A stretch of DNA of 64,000 nucleotides from positions 19,171-83,170 of the forward strand of contig USLU01000018.1 of the NCBI GenBank assembly GCA_900555635.1, read 5' to 3'. The first letter of the stretch is position 1. Every line of letters starts with the position of its first letter. A program made the translations under genes and the position numbers. This DNA is from an uncultured Bacteroides sp. (GTDB lineage: Bacteria > Bacteroidota > Bacteroidia > Bacteroidales > Bacteroidaceae). Shown piece after piece: positions 52,660 through 61,403 of this stretch. Under the pieces are notes generated by a model that did no database searches, had not been told where the DNA came from, and saw only the letters and a list, made by a program, of their open reading frames with translations.

Positions 52660-53904
52660 ATGAATTTATCCCGTTTTATAGCCCTTCGTATTTATCGCAA
52701 CAGTGAACCCGGAAAACAAGTTTCCCGTCCGGCTGTTCTCATTGCTATGATAGGTATTGCTATCGGGCTGGCGGTGATGATTATTGCAGTGTCGGTTATT
52801 GTCGGCTTCAAGAGTGAAATAAGGGATAAGATTGTAGGTTTTGGAGCTCATATTCAAATTGGCAATATGGATGCTGCTCGTTCTTATGAGACGCGCCCTA
52901 TTGCAGTAGGTGATAGTATGATTGCTGCGCTTTCCGATTATCCGGAGGTAAAGCATGTGCAGCGTTATTCTACAAAACCGGGCATGATAAAAACGCTCAA
53001 TGCGTTTCAGGGAATGGTATTGAAGGGTATCGGTCCGGAATATGACAGGACATTTTTCCGTCGTCATTTACTTGAAGGAGAGTTTCCACAATTCAGCGAT
53101 TCGGCTTCTTCCAATCAGGTAGTTATTTCAAAGTCTCTGGCTGATAAGATGAGATTGAAGTTGGGCGATAAGATAGACACCTACTATATACAAGATGATG
53201 TGCGTGCACGACGTTTGAAGATAGTGGGCATTTACCAGACTAATTTCTCTGAATATGATAATCTTTTCCTTTTGACTGACCTTTGCTTGGTAAACCGTCT
53301 GAATAAATGGGAGCCCGATCAGGTGAGTGGTGTTGAACTGGAATTGCGTGATTACGATAAACTGGAAGAAACTACTTATCAGATTGCTGCCGATACGAAT
53401 GAACGTTCTGACCGCTTTGGTGCAGAATACTGTGTGCGAAATGTGGAGCAACTTAATCCTCAAATCTTTGCCTGGTTGGGCATCTTGGATGTGAATATAT
53501 GGGTTATACTCATTTTGATGATCGGAGTTGCCGGCTTTACAATGGTTTCGGGATTACTTATTATCATTATTGAGCGTACATCTATGATTGGTATCCTGAA
53601 GTCTTTGGGGGCTAATAACTTTACTATTCGCAAAGTTTTCCTTTGGTTCTCTGTATTCCTGATTGGTAAGGGAATGCTTTGGGGGAATATAATCGGTTTT
53701 GCATTTTACTTTATCCAACATTGGTTCGGCCTATTCAAACTCGATCCGGAAACTTACTACATGGACACCGTTCCGGTTTCCTTTAATCTTTGGTTATTCC
53801 TGCTGCTGAATGTCGGTACGTTGCTGGCTTCGGTTCTGATGCTACTGGGACCGTCTTACCTCATTACACGCATTCATCCGGCAACTTCCATTCGCTACGA
53901 ATAG
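52660..53904 (+). CDS. LolC/LolE-like ABC permease (FtsX family)
   Basis: 414 residues. TM1 near 30-52 (IGIAIGLAVMIIAVSVIVGF) with the preceding FIALRIYRN start typical of LolC/E; periplasmic domain ~55-270; three C-terminal helices, including MVSGLLIIIIERTSMIGILKS, the LolC/E-type coupling loop IERTxMIGILKxLGA. The role is lipoprotein release from the inner membrane toward LolA. No LolD lies beside it. It differs from the array permeases (31974-47091), whose loop reads S-E-I-x-V-R-K-A-F-G. Convergent with the glycosyltransferase, 15 nt apart. Confidence 0.88.
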   Translation: MNLSRFIALRIYRNSEPGKQVSRPAVLIAMIGIAIGLAVMIIAVSVIVGFKSEIRDKIVGFGAHIQIGNMDAARSYETRPIAVGDSMIAALSDYPEVKHVQRYSTKPGMIKTLNAFQGMVLKGIGPEYDRTFFRRHLLEGEFPQFSDSASSNQVVISKSLADKMRLKLGDKIDTYYIQDDVRARRLKIVGIYQTNFSEYDNLFLLTDLCLVNRLNKWEPDQVSGVELELRDYDKLEETTYQIAADTNERSDRFGAEYCVRNVEQLNPQIFAWLGILDVNIWVILILMIGVAGFTMVSGLLIIIIERTSMIGILKSLGANNFTIRKVFLWFSVFLIGKGMLWGNIIGFAFYFIQHWFGLFKLDPETYYMDTVPVSFNLWLFLLLNVGTLLASVLMLLGPSYLITRIHPATSIRYE

Positions 53905-53919
53905 CGTTTGAAACTATCT

Positions 53920-55092
53920 TTATTTTCTCAGGAACCCGCTTCTCTTTCTGAACAGACAATACAGCTTCCACCGTAAAGACTGCATAGGTTGCAATAAATC
54001 GAACACAGGTAATGTGAAGTAATATTTGCGGTTCTCTTCCAGATCTTTAGCAGTCTTATTGATAATGATGGCTTGCATTGTAAAACGGAGCAGGAAGATA
54101 AGAAATGCGATACCTGCCGCCAACCAATGAAAGTTGAGAATACCCACCACAAGCATGGCAATCCATGCGCCATAGAAAGCCAGACGTGTGGATGTTTCGA
54201 AGCCGGCAACCCAGCGTTGAACTCCCTTATATAATCTGGCAGTGGATGCATAACCGATTTTTTCCTCTTTCCAATCTTTGGCACGATATACAGGTTGCAT
54301 ACGTACAATGGCATTCACATCTGTTTCTATCCGGGTATTTTCGGCAGTAGCCACTTGATTAATAAATAAATCATCATCTCCTCTTTGCAGATTAAGATGG
54401 GCTGAGAATCCTTTGTGTCCGTAGAAAAGCTCTTTACGATAAGCAAGGTTACGACCGATACCCATAAACGGACTGCCTGCAAGGGCAAATCCCAAATAAC
54501 GCATTGAGTTGAACAAATTGTCAAAACAAACTCGTTTGTGCAGCCAGCCTTTGCCACGTTCATACCCACTATACCCTAATACGATCTGTGTACGGGAGGT
54601 AAAATTGCGTGCCATCAAGCGTAACCATTGATTGCTTTGAGGCATACATTTGGCATCGGTGAATACCAACCAATCGTGCTTGCTGGCTTTAATGCCAAGT
54701 GTCAGAGCCAATTTTTTCCGGCTGATGTAACGCGATGAATCGGGTACAAAACTATGGTAAAGATGTGGATATTTATCTTCCAACAACGTCAGATAGTCCT
54801 CGCTTTGGTCCGTATTACCATCATTGATAACGATGACTTCAAACTGTGGATAGTCCTGTTCCAATACTGAAGTCAGGTTCTGCCGTAAGTTCTCCGATTC
54901 TTCACGGGCGCAGATAATGACGGATATGGGTGGTAATTCCTGACTGAAATGGGCATCCCCACGACTCACAGCACGGCTTCGGGAGTGAATACGGTTGTAA
55001 AGGCAGATATAGTAAATGACTTGAATAATGAAAAGAACTCCCGTTGCAGCGAGTAAAATTTTTTCTGTGATATCTAGTGTTAATGCTTCCAT
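53920..55092 (-). CDS. Family 2 glycosyltransferase, membrane-bound
   Basis: 390 residues. An N-terminal membrane helix (~10-30), then a GT-A domain: VIICAREESENL and VIVINDGNTDQSED for the nucleotide-binding region, FTDAKCMP at the D-x-D position, and RGDDDLFINQVA with the acid cluster. YKGVQRWVAG is in the place of the Q-x-x-R-W motif of processive enzymes. Two C-terminal helices (near 300-340) follow. It probably builds a cell-surface glycan. It lies downstream of bioD but has its own -7 box and repeats between. Confidence 0.88.
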   Translation of the reverse strand: MEALTLDITEKILLAATGVLFIIQVIYYICLYNRIHSRSRAVSRGDAHFSQELPPISVIICAREESENLRQNLTSVLEQDYPQFEVIVINDGNTDQSEDYLTLLEDKYPHLYHSFVPDSSRYISRKKLALTLGIKASKHDWLVFTDAKCMPQSNQWLRLMARNFTSRTQIVLGYSGYERGKGWLHKRVCFDNLFNSMRYLGFALAGSPFMGIGRNLAYRKELFYGHKGFSAHLNLQRGDDDLFINQVATAENTRIETDVNAIVRMQPVYRAKDWKEEKIGYASTARLYKGVQRWVAGFETSTRLAFYGAWIAMLVVGILNFHWLAAGIAFLIFLLRFTMQAIIINKTAKDLEENRKYYFTLPVFDLLQPMQSLRWKLYCLFRKRSGFLRK

Positions 55093-55127
55093 ATCTCGTA
55101 AGACGTTTAATGCGCTGCAAAGTTACT

Positions 55128-55135
55128 AAAATTCG
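55128..55135 (-). promoter_or_regulatory. -7 box for the glycosyltransferase gene
   Basis: The minus strand reads TAACTTTG (TAnnTTTG), 36 nt before the start codon. The palindromic repeat array begins 25 nt upstream. Confidence 0.6.
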
Positions 55136-55159
55136 GCTCAGATAGTGCAAAAATAGGAA

Positions 55160-55258
55160 GTTAATATCGTGTTAGCACGATATTAACTTCGTGTTGACAC
55201 GATATTAATAAGATGTGATACACGATGTTAATTTCTTGTGTGACATGATATTAATATC
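55160..55258. repeat. Tandem CGATATTAA/GTGT-N-GACA repeats, palindromic
   Basis: About four imperfect ~22-23-bp units of the form CGATATTAAY-N3-GTGT-N-GACA. The first forms a perfect dyad (GTTAATATCGTG, TTAG loop, CACGATATTAAC, 55160-55187). The array ends in the bioD stop codon (TAA at 55251-55253). It lies between bioD and the glycosyltransferase promoter, where repeated binding sites or stable RNA hairpins are possible. Confidence 0.75.
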
Positions 55259-55898
55259 TTATTTCCGGTACTACCTCGAACTTGGTCCCCGGGAAATGTT
55301 TGGTAATGTAAGTCTGTATGTAATGCATCGTGTCCTCCTGAATGGTCTTGTCCTCTACTGTGGGATAGAGGTTATACAACACGGTATCCAGTCTGATATT
55401 TCTGTTCTTGATGGCTTCGAAACTGAGCAAAGTATGATTGATGCTACCTAGTTTACCGGAAGTTACGAAAATGAGCGGGTATTGCTTTTCGGCAATGTAG
55501 TCGATGGTGAGATACTCTTCTGTAAGAGGGACCATGAGCCCACCTGCACCTTCTACGAGTACAATGTCGTAGCGTCGGGCAAGTTCCAGAGTGGCTTGCT
55601 CTATCTTGTAGAAGTCAATAGGGCGATTGTCTATGCGCGATGCCAGATGAGGGGAACAGGGGTAAGAGAATATTTCAGGCATGGTTAATCCTTCACGATC
55701 TTCTGACAGGTAGCCTGTACCCATAATCCGACGGTGCAGGTCGATATCTTCCGAATATCCTTTGTTGCCCGTTTGAATGAACTTTTGAGTGATGACACGT
55801 TTACCGCATTTAGCCAGTTCGTTGGCATACCAAGCGGTGCAATAACTTTTTCCGGCATCTGTATCGATGCCGCTGATGAAATAAATATCCGATTCCAT
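55251..55898 (-). CDS. bioD: Dethiobiotin synthetase
   Basis: 215 residues. ATP-dependent closure of the ureido ring (DAPA + CO2 to dethiobiotin). The P-loop is SGIDTDAGKS (usually GTDTxxGKT), and VEGAGGLMVPLTEEYL is the second family signature. Fifth and last gene of the bio operon (BioBA-F-G-C-D), 17 nt after bioC. The stop codon lies in the tandem repeat array. Confidence 0.93.
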   Translation of the reverse strand: MESDIYFISGIDTDAGKSYCTAWYANELAKCGKRVITQKFIQTGNKGYSEDIDLHRRIMGTGYLSEDREGLTMPEIFSYPCSPHLASRIDNRPIDFYKIEQATLELARRYDIVLVEGAGGLMVPLTEEYLTIDYIAEKQYPLIFVTSGKLGSINHTLLSFEAIKNRNIRLDTVLYNLYPTVEDKTIQEDTMHYIQTYITKHFPGTKFEVVPEIRY

Positions 55899-55915
55899 GA
55901 TTCTGTATATTTCGT

Positions 55916-56674
55916 TTAATTGGATTTCTTTTTGGCTATGATGTAGATAGGATGGTAAGTCAATGAAACATTACCCTCATTATCGCTGAACAAGCGGATG
56001 TATTCGTCACAAAAGGACTGTAAACGTCTGCGGGTCCATACCTTTTTTTCCGTTCCGGTTACTCCGGTTTGTTTCAAATGTTTTAATACATGTTGCGGAG
56101 TGTCGAAGGGCAGGGAAACAATCTCCTCTTCTGCATGGAGGATATCAAAATAGGGAGATAATAACGATTGCAGTTCCTCAAGTGGCAGATAATCGAGCCC
56201 ATGTCCTGTAAGCCGACGGATTTGGTGCATATTCTCCGCACCAAAAGTACTGAATGCCAAAACACCGCCTGCGGCTAATGAGCAATGGCAACGAACAAAG
56301 AATTGGGCTGGATCATTGAACCATTGCAAAGTGGAACAAGAGGTTATCAGATCAGTCTTTTCGGGGAAGTCAAGACACTCGGCATCTTCGGGTACAAAGC
56401 GGACATTGGGTGATTGGCATAACTCGTTGACGCACTCTTCCATCTCTTTGCAAAGGTCGTTGAGTAACAACGTTTGGGGTTGCAACCTGTGTAGTAGAAT
56501 GCGGGAGTAGCTACCGGTTCCACATCCGAATTCCACGATATGATTGAAGCCGTAGTCCGCCTTCTGTGCAAGCAGATGCATCATCTTTTCCGCTACTTGC
56601 TGTTGCACACGTGCTTCACGGGAGTAAGTATTTCTTGCTTTGGCAAAACGTTCGGCAATCAGTTGTTTATCCAT
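55916..56674 (-). CDS. bioC: Malonyl-ACP O-methyltransferase BioC
   Basis: 252-residue SAM-dependent methyltransferase. HIVEFGCGTGSYSRIL (near 43-58) is the SAM motif I, and SCSTLQWFNDPAQFF matches BioC (S-x-x-x-L-Q-W). It caps malonyl-ACP as a methyl ester so that the fatty-acid enzymes can extend it to pimeloyl-ACP. It overlaps the end of bioG by 16 nt. Confidence 0.92.
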   Translation of the reverse strand: MDKQLIAERFAKARNTYSREARVQQQVAEKMMHLLAQKADYGFNHIVEFGCGTGSYSRILLHRLQPQTLLLNDLCKEMEECVNELCQSPNVRFVPEDAECLDFPEKTDLITSCSTLQWFNDPAQFFVRCHCSLAAGGVLAFSTFGAENMHQIRRLTGHGLDYLPLEELQSLLSPYFDILHAEEEIVSLPFDTPQHVLKHLKQTGVTGTEKKVWTRRRLQSFCDEYIRLFSDNEGNVSLTYHPIYIIAKKKSN

Positions 56675-57324
56675 AGTTCTTGTAAATAGCGTCGGAAAAT
56701 TTCTTCTTGATAATGTGCTTCTTCTGTTTGCTTTACCGGAGTCCCCAATGTTTCCCAGGCTTGCAATTGGTTTGCAGGAGGAATTATCCGGTCATTGCTG
56801 CCCACTACGGCTTCCTGCCAATGAAAAGTGGCTGGCAGCAGTTTATTATACATCTTCTCTATCTCTGCCAATTCATCGTGCAATTCCTCTAACGGGCGTC
56901 GTGGGGTAATTTCCAGAAAGGCTTTGAAAGCCGCCCCATCTTTACACATTCTGCGGAGGAATTTATGGAGGGAAGCGCCTGTAAGTCCGTCCAAGGTGCC
57001 GCGGAAAATGGCGGGAGGAATACCAAGGTGCTCGTCAATAGGGTAGGGCGTACCATTGATGGCGACGCTCGATGCTATGGGTAAGGAGAGTTGCGGTACC
57101 ACTTGCGATGCTGCCCAAACTCCCATTGACCACCCGATAACATTTACTTCCTTATATTCGTCCAAACCGGATGAATCAAAATCCAATGTACGGTAGTCGT
57201 AGCATACCATGAAATCGCTGTTAGCGGGATGGTATACTTTAAATGGAGTTTCGTCAGCGCCCCAGCCTGCAAAGAATAGCAGTAGGCGGGGATGATGTTG
57301 GTGGATAATATAGGTTTGTTTCAT
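56659..57324 (-). CDS. bioG: Pimeloyl-ACP methyl ester esterase BioG
   Basis: 221 residues (DUF452). Nucleophile in GWSMG (S66); LLLFFAGWGADETPF near 14-28 supplies the oxyanion region and is the BioG signature. It removes the methyl group from pimeloyl-ACP methyl ester, the step done by BioH in E. coli. Start chosen at the ATG 1 nt after the bioF stop (giving MKQTYI); an in-frame ATG 12 nt upstream overlaps bioF and is less likely. Confidence 0.9.
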   Translation of the reverse strand: MKQTYIIHQHHPRLLLFFAGWGADETPFKVYHPANSDFMVCYDYRTLDFDSSGLDEYKEVNVIGWSMGVWAASQVVPQLSLPIASSVAINGTPYPIDEHLGIPPAIFRGTLDGLTGASLHKFLRRMCKDGAAFKAFLEITPRRPLEELHDELAEIEKMYNKLLPATFHWQEAVVGSNDRIIPPANQLQAWETLGTPVKQTEEAHYQEEIFRRYLQELWINN

Positions 57325-57325
57325 A

Positions 57326-58498
57326 TTAAATCTCATTAATCAGTTCTTTTATCTCTTCTTCCTTAATATCTGCCGTCAGTGAGAATCGGATACGTGAAGT
57401 ACCTTCAGGTACCGTAGGCGGACGTACCGGTAAGGCATAGAATCCGTGTCGTTGCAACTCTTCGGCACGCAACACTGCATCTGCACTAGGGCCGATAACC
57501 ATTGGTACGATGTGACTCACGCTAGGACAAGCATATCCTTTGGCTTGCAATGCTTCACGCAACATGCGGCTAATCTGGTCGAGATGTTCCCTGCGCTCCT
57601 GCATTCCAGCCAATTTACGGACGATAAATAACGTCCAGGCAATATTTACCGGAGGTAATGCGGTGGTAAAGATGAGTGTCCGCATCCGGTTTACGAGATA
57701 CTCCCGTATGGTCTTTTGGCAAACAATGTATGCACCGGCAGATGCTGCCGCTTTACCAAAAGTGCCTACTAAGAAGTCGATATCTTTTATGCATCCGGTT
57801 TCTTCTGCACAACCCAATCCTTTTTTACCACGCACGCCGAATGCATGCGCTTCGTCAACATATAGCAGAACGTTATTGTAATACTGTTTTATTCTTACTA
57901 ACTCTTTCAGGTCGGCTTCATCGCCGTCCATGCTGAATATACTTTCAGTAACGATAATGATCTGCCTGTAACTTGCATGGTGTTCCTTGAGCAGGCGTTC
58001 CACTTGCGATAAATCATTGTGGCGGTAACGAATGCAACGTGCTGCCGAAAGACGGATACCATCAATGATACTGGCATGTACCAGCTTGTCCGCCAATATC
58101 AAAGTCTGCGTATCACTCACAGCAGGCAGAATCCCCGTATTGGCGTGATAGCCGCTATTGAATACCAATGCTGCTTCCGTACCAAACAAGGATACCAGCT
58201 CCGTTTCCAACTCTTCGTAAACACTGAAATTTCCCGTTAGCAAACGAGAAGAGGAGGACGTAGGCAGAAACGTATCAGGTGTCAAAGTCTTGAGGAATTC
58301 CTCCCTAAGTTTCCTGTCGGCAGCCAGTCCAAGGTAATCATTGGAAGAAAGATTCAGCATCCTCTTCCCATTCACCACCACTTCGCTTCCCTCATGCGTC
58401 ATCTGTGGCAACCGGCGCAAATTACTATCTTCCTTCAAATCCTGCATCTCTTGCCGCATCCGTTCCACAATAGCGCAGCCAAATTCTTCATTCCTCAT
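57326..58498 (-). CDS. bioF: 8-amino-7-oxononanoate synthase
   Basis: 390 residues. PLP-dependent condensation of pimeloyl-ACP and alanine. LSSNDYLGLA near 50-60, VDEAHAFGVRGKKGLG with the cofactor Asp, and GTFGKAAASAGAY with the Schiff-base Lys near 240 define the alpha-oxoamine synthase family. The N-terminal extension of about 30 residues (MRNEEFGCAIVERMRQEMQ) is typical of Bacteroides BioF. It lies 31 nt after bioBA. Confidence 0.94.
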   Translation of the reverse strand: MRNEEFGCAIVERMRQEMQDLKEDSNLRRLPQMTHEGSEVVVNGKRMLNLSSNDYLGLAADRKLREEFLKTLTPDTFLPTSSSSRLLTGNFSVYEELETELVSLFGTEAALVFNSGYHANTGILPAVSDTQTLILADKLVHASIIDGIRLSAARCIRYRHNDLSQVERLLKEHHASYRQIIIVTESIFSMDGDEADLKELVRIKQYYNNVLLYVDEAHAFGVRGKKGLGCAEETGCIKDIDFLVGTFGKAAASAGAYIVCQKTIREYLVNRMRTLIFTTALPPVNIAWTLFIVRKLAGMQERREHLDQISRMLREALQAKGYACPSVSHIVPMVIGPSADAVLRAEELQRHGFYALPVRPPTVPEGTSRIRFSLTADIKEEEIKELINEI

Positions 58499-58529
58499 TC
58501 TTTCTTCCTCATTTAAAAGAATTCTTCAT

Positions 58530-60794
58530 TTATAGAAATCCCATTTCTCTTACAATCTTTATAACTCCCCTTGTCAACTTTGTCAACTGTTCGGGTTCGA
58601 CGATAAACGGCGGCATGATATAGACAAGTTTTCCGAAGGGGCGCAACCAAATGCCTTCTTCCACAAATCGGCGTTGCATCCATGCCATATCTACATTTTC
58701 CAGTAACTCTATCACGCCGATGGCGCCTAATATACGCACTTCTTTTACTATTGGCAAATCTCGTGCAGGGGCCAGTTCCTTTTCCAGTTGCGCTTCGATT
58801 TTGCTTACCTTCCCTTTCCAGTCATATTCGGGAGATGTCAATAGCTTCACAGATGCGCAAGCTACGGCGCATGCCAACGGATTTCCCATAAATGTAGGAC
58901 CGTGCATAAAAGCGCCGGGTGTTTGATTGGAAATCGTGTCTGCCACTTCGTTGGTAGCTAGTACGGCAGATAGGGTCATATATCCGCCGGTCAGTGCTTT
59001 GCCTATACACATGATGTCCGGCTCTACTCCGGCATGCTCCCAGGCAAAGAGTTTTCCGGTTCGTCCGAAGCCTGTTGCTATTTCATCGAATATCAGCAAC
59101 ATATTATACTCCTTGCATATTCTTGCTGCTTCGCGCAGGTATTGCGGATGATAAAACCACATGCCCCCTGCTCCTTGCACAACAGGCTCAAGGATAAGTG
59201 CGGCAAGTTCTTCGTGATGCTCTTCCACGATATCCAGCAAATTCATAGCATCCTGTGCATCCCATTCACCACCAAAACGGGAATTGGGTCTTGGGGCAAA
59301 ATATCTTATCGGAAGTGCGGAACCGAATAGCGAGTGCATACCTGTCACCGGATCACAAACAGACATGGCATTCCATGTATCTCCATGATATCCCTTTCGT
59401 ATGGTCACAAAGTTGCTTTTCTTTTCCAGAGATGCCTGTGCCGGTGATGAGAGGCTTTTGGCATACCAATATTGAACAGCCATCTTCATGGCAACCTCCA
59501 CTGCCACCGAACCTGAGTCTGCATAGAATATCTTCTGCATGGAGGGCGGTACAAGTGGCAACAATAACTTTCCTAACTCTATAGCCGGATCGTGTGTCAA
59601 CCCTCCGAACATCACATGCGACATTCTCCGGAGCTGCTCTTCTGCTGCGTTGTTCAACACAGGATTGTTATAACCATGTACGGCACACCACCAGGAAGAC
59701 ATACCCTCAACCAAAGTCTGCCCACTCTCCAATGTGATGGTGGCACCCTCTGCCTGCTTCACTTTATATACAGGCAGCGGATTGGTGGTCGATGTATAAG
59801 GATGCCACAAGTGTTCACGGTCAAATTGTGAGTCAGCAAATTTATAACCTGCATCTTCAATCAATTCCTTGTCTTCCGATACTTTCGAACCGAGGGTGGT
59901 CAATAAATCTCCGACAATTGCAGAGTTGATTCCGATATGTAATGCCATTTTTACAGCCTCTTTGCTCAATTGCGAACGACCTCCTGCAAAACGGAGGAAG
60001 GCGGTGGGGTTAATGAAACGGAACAGGGCGATGGTAGTTAAAATTTCCTCTTCCGTAAGAGGTGCCTGTTGTTCCAGCGGTGTGCCGGGGATGGGACTTA
60101 AAAGATTGATAGGAATGGATTGTACGTTTATGCCTTTTAATGTAAAAGCAAACTCAATTCGTTGTTCCATGCTTTCGCCCATGCCGATGATTCCGCCGCT
60201 ACAGATGTCCATACCTACGTTGCGTGCTGCTTGCAGCGTGCGTAGCTTTTCTTCTTGGGTGTGTGTGCTGCAAAGGGTGGGGAAGTAGGAGGGGGCCGTT
60301 TCCAGATTACAGTGGTAACGCGTAATTCCCGAATTATGCAGTGCGCGCATCTCCTCTTCGTTGAGCAATCCTAGCGAAGCGCATAGCTGTATAGACGAGT
60401 GTTTCCGCATATAGCGGGCAGCTTCGCATAGGCTCTCCATGTTTTTGCCCGATGGTTTCCGTCCGCTGGTAACCAGTGAAAAGCGTGCAACTCCTTGTTC
60501 TTCATTATATTTGGCATGTCTCAGGCATTCTTCCTTATCAACCAGGTCGTATACCTCGGCTTTTGTCTTATAGTGTGACGACTGTGCACACCATTTGCAG
60601 TTTTCCGGACACCGGCCCGATTTTGCATTGATAATGGAACACATGTCAAACTCCTCCGAAGCCAATGCTTGGGTTATTTCATGAGCTGCTTCATATAGAG
60701 CTTCTTTGTCGGGTTGGGCTGCAAGCCATTCTGCTTCTTCTTTACAGATGGAGTAGCCATGTAATACCTTCTCTTTTAAATTCTTTATTGTCAT
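58530..60794 (-). CDS. BioB-BioA fusion: biotin synthase and DAPA aminotransferase
   Basis: 754 residues from the ATG giving MTIKNLKEKV (the frame is open 13 codons upstream, into the terminator-like region). The first ~325 residues are BioB: radical-SAM cysteines C62, C66 and C69 (CPENCKWC), then YHCNLETAPSYFP and SPIPGTPLE. From about 330 the protein is BioA: HLWHPYTSTTNPLPVY, GMSSWWCAVHGYN, DEIATGFGRTGKLFAWE and the lysine in GKALTGGYMTLSA. The fusion joins the last step (sulfur insertion) to an earlier step (DAPA synthesis). Such a fusion is known in Bacteroides. First main gene of the operon. Confidence 0.95.
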   Translation of the reverse strand: MTIKNLKEKVLHGYSICKEEAEWLAAQPDKEALYEAAHEITQALASEEFDMCSIINAKSGRCPENCKWCAQSSHYKTKAEVYDLVDKEECLRHAKYNEEQGVARFSLVTSGRKPSGKNMESLCEAARYMRKHSSIQLCASLGLLNEEEMRALHNSGITRYHCNLETAPSYFPTLCSTHTQEEKLRTLQAARNVGMDICSGGIIGMGESMEQRIEFAFTLKGINVQSIPINLLSPIPGTPLEQQAPLTEEEILTTIALFRFINPTAFLRFAGGRSQLSKEAVKMALHIGINSAIVGDLLTTLGSKVSEDKELIEDAGYKFADSQFDREHLWHPYTSTTNPLPVYKVKQAEGATITLESGQTLVEGMSSWWCAVHGYNNPVLNNAAEEQLRRMSHVMFGGLTHDPAIELGKLLLPLVPPSMQKIFYADSGSVAVEVAMKMAVQYWYAKSLSSPAQASLEKKSNFVTIRKGYHGDTWNAMSVCDPVTGMHSLFGSALPIRYFAPRPNSRFGGEWDAQDAMNLLDIVEEHHEELAALILEPVVQGAGGMWFYHPQYLREAARICKEYNMLLIFDEIATGFGRTGKLFAWEHAGVEPDIMCIGKALTGGYMTLSAVLATNEVADTISNQTPGAFMHGPTFMGNPLACAVACASVKLLTSPEYDWKGKVSKIEAQLEKELAPARDLPIVKEVRILGAIGVIELLENVDMAWMQRRFVEEGIWLRPFGKLVYIMPPFIVEPEQLTKLTRGVIKIVREMGFL

Positions 60795-60805
60795 ACCTTC
60801 TACGA

Positions 60806-61270
60806 TTAAGTGCGTTGATAAAAAAAGAAGCACGAATTATCAGGATATAGCCACTTGGTTAATGAACCGGCTGTTTTCTGATAATTCGTGCTTATGTGAT
60901 TTCTTTGTTTTAGTATATACGTTTCTTCTCCGTCCGTGTATGCGCAGGGGCGAATGATTGGTGAACCAAAAAGTGCTTGAACGATTATTTCTGTTCCTGC
61001 CATTCCGCAGGTAAGTGTCGTATAGCTTTCTATCGGGATGCCGATATCTGTTTCTTTTCCTTCGGCCACTCCTTCCCAAGCGCTATCTTTGCCACACGAA
61101 GCATGACCGGCCGAACCTGTAGCTTTTTGTTTCGAAAGAGAACTGTCTGCTACATTTTTTGGCAGATTGCCGATGGTGACACAATGCCCTATGCTGGCAA
61201 ATGCTGCATAAGCCTTTCTGCTCCAACGGCGGAAGCGTATAGTATGTCTGACGGGCGTTGTAATCTTCAT
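60806..61270 (-). CDS. Small basic protein or leader ORF upstream of bioBA
   Basis: Start chosen at the ATG giving MKITTPVRHT (154 residues), ~43 nt downstream of the -7 box. The N-terminal part, RFRRWSRKAYAAFASIG then VTIGNLPKNVADSSLSKQ, has the look of a small conserved Bacteroidetes protein type, but I assign no function. The C-terminal third is less protein-like and runs through a terminator hairpin (60828-60893) and its T-run (Phe-Phe-Phe-Tyr) before stopping 11 nt upstream of bioBA. So the true end may be shorter, or the ORF may be a translated attenuator. Confidence 0.5.
   Translation of the reverse strand: MKITTPVRHTIRFRRWSRKAYAAFASIGHCVTIGNLPKNVADSSLSKQKATGSAGHASCGKDSAWEGVAEGKETDIGIPIESYTTLTCGMAGTEIIVQALFGSPIIRPCAYTDGEETYILKQRNHISTNYQKTAGSLTKWLYPDNSCFFFYQRT
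60819..60893 (-). terminator. Terminator or attenuator hairpin in front of bioBA
   Basis: On the minus strand AAGCACGAATTATCAG pairs perfectly (16 bp) with CTGATAATTCGTGCTT over a 34-nt loop, followed by CTTTTTTT. The loop contains a small GGTT-CATT-AACC hairpin. It ends about 25 nt before the bioBA start codon and lies inside the upstream small ORF. The only promoter box seen (61313-61320) is on the far side, so bioBA expression may depend on read-through. Confidence 0.7.
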
Positions 61271-61312
61271 TTTTTCCTGCTTGGTACAGTTCTGTTTTTC
61301 GTATAATGGGTA

Positions 61313-61320
61313 CAAATGTA
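61313..61320 (-). promoter_or_regulatory. -7 box upstream of the small ORF and biotin operon
   Basis: The minus strand reads TACATTTG (TAnnTTTG), 43 nt before the small ORF start. No comparable box was found between the hairpin and bioBA. Confidence 0.6.
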
Positions 61321-61334
61321 GAAAAAATATTAAG

Positions 61335-61372
61335 AAAAAAAGAAGGCTGCACAAATTTTCATTGTGCAGCCT
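61335..61372 (-). terminator. Intrinsic terminator of the LruC-domain gene
   Basis: On the minus strand AGGCTGCACAA pairs with TTGTGCAGCCT (11 bp) around a short loop, followed by TCTTTTTTTCTT. It ends 32-69 nt after the stop codon of the lipoprotein gene. Confidence 0.88.
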
Positions 61373-61403
61373 CCGGTTTGATATGCTAACTTTAATTTTG
61401 TTA

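Noticed and set aside
55160..55258. Short tandem repeats as a CRISPR array
   Set aside because: Units are adjacent without unique spacers, and no cas genes are present.
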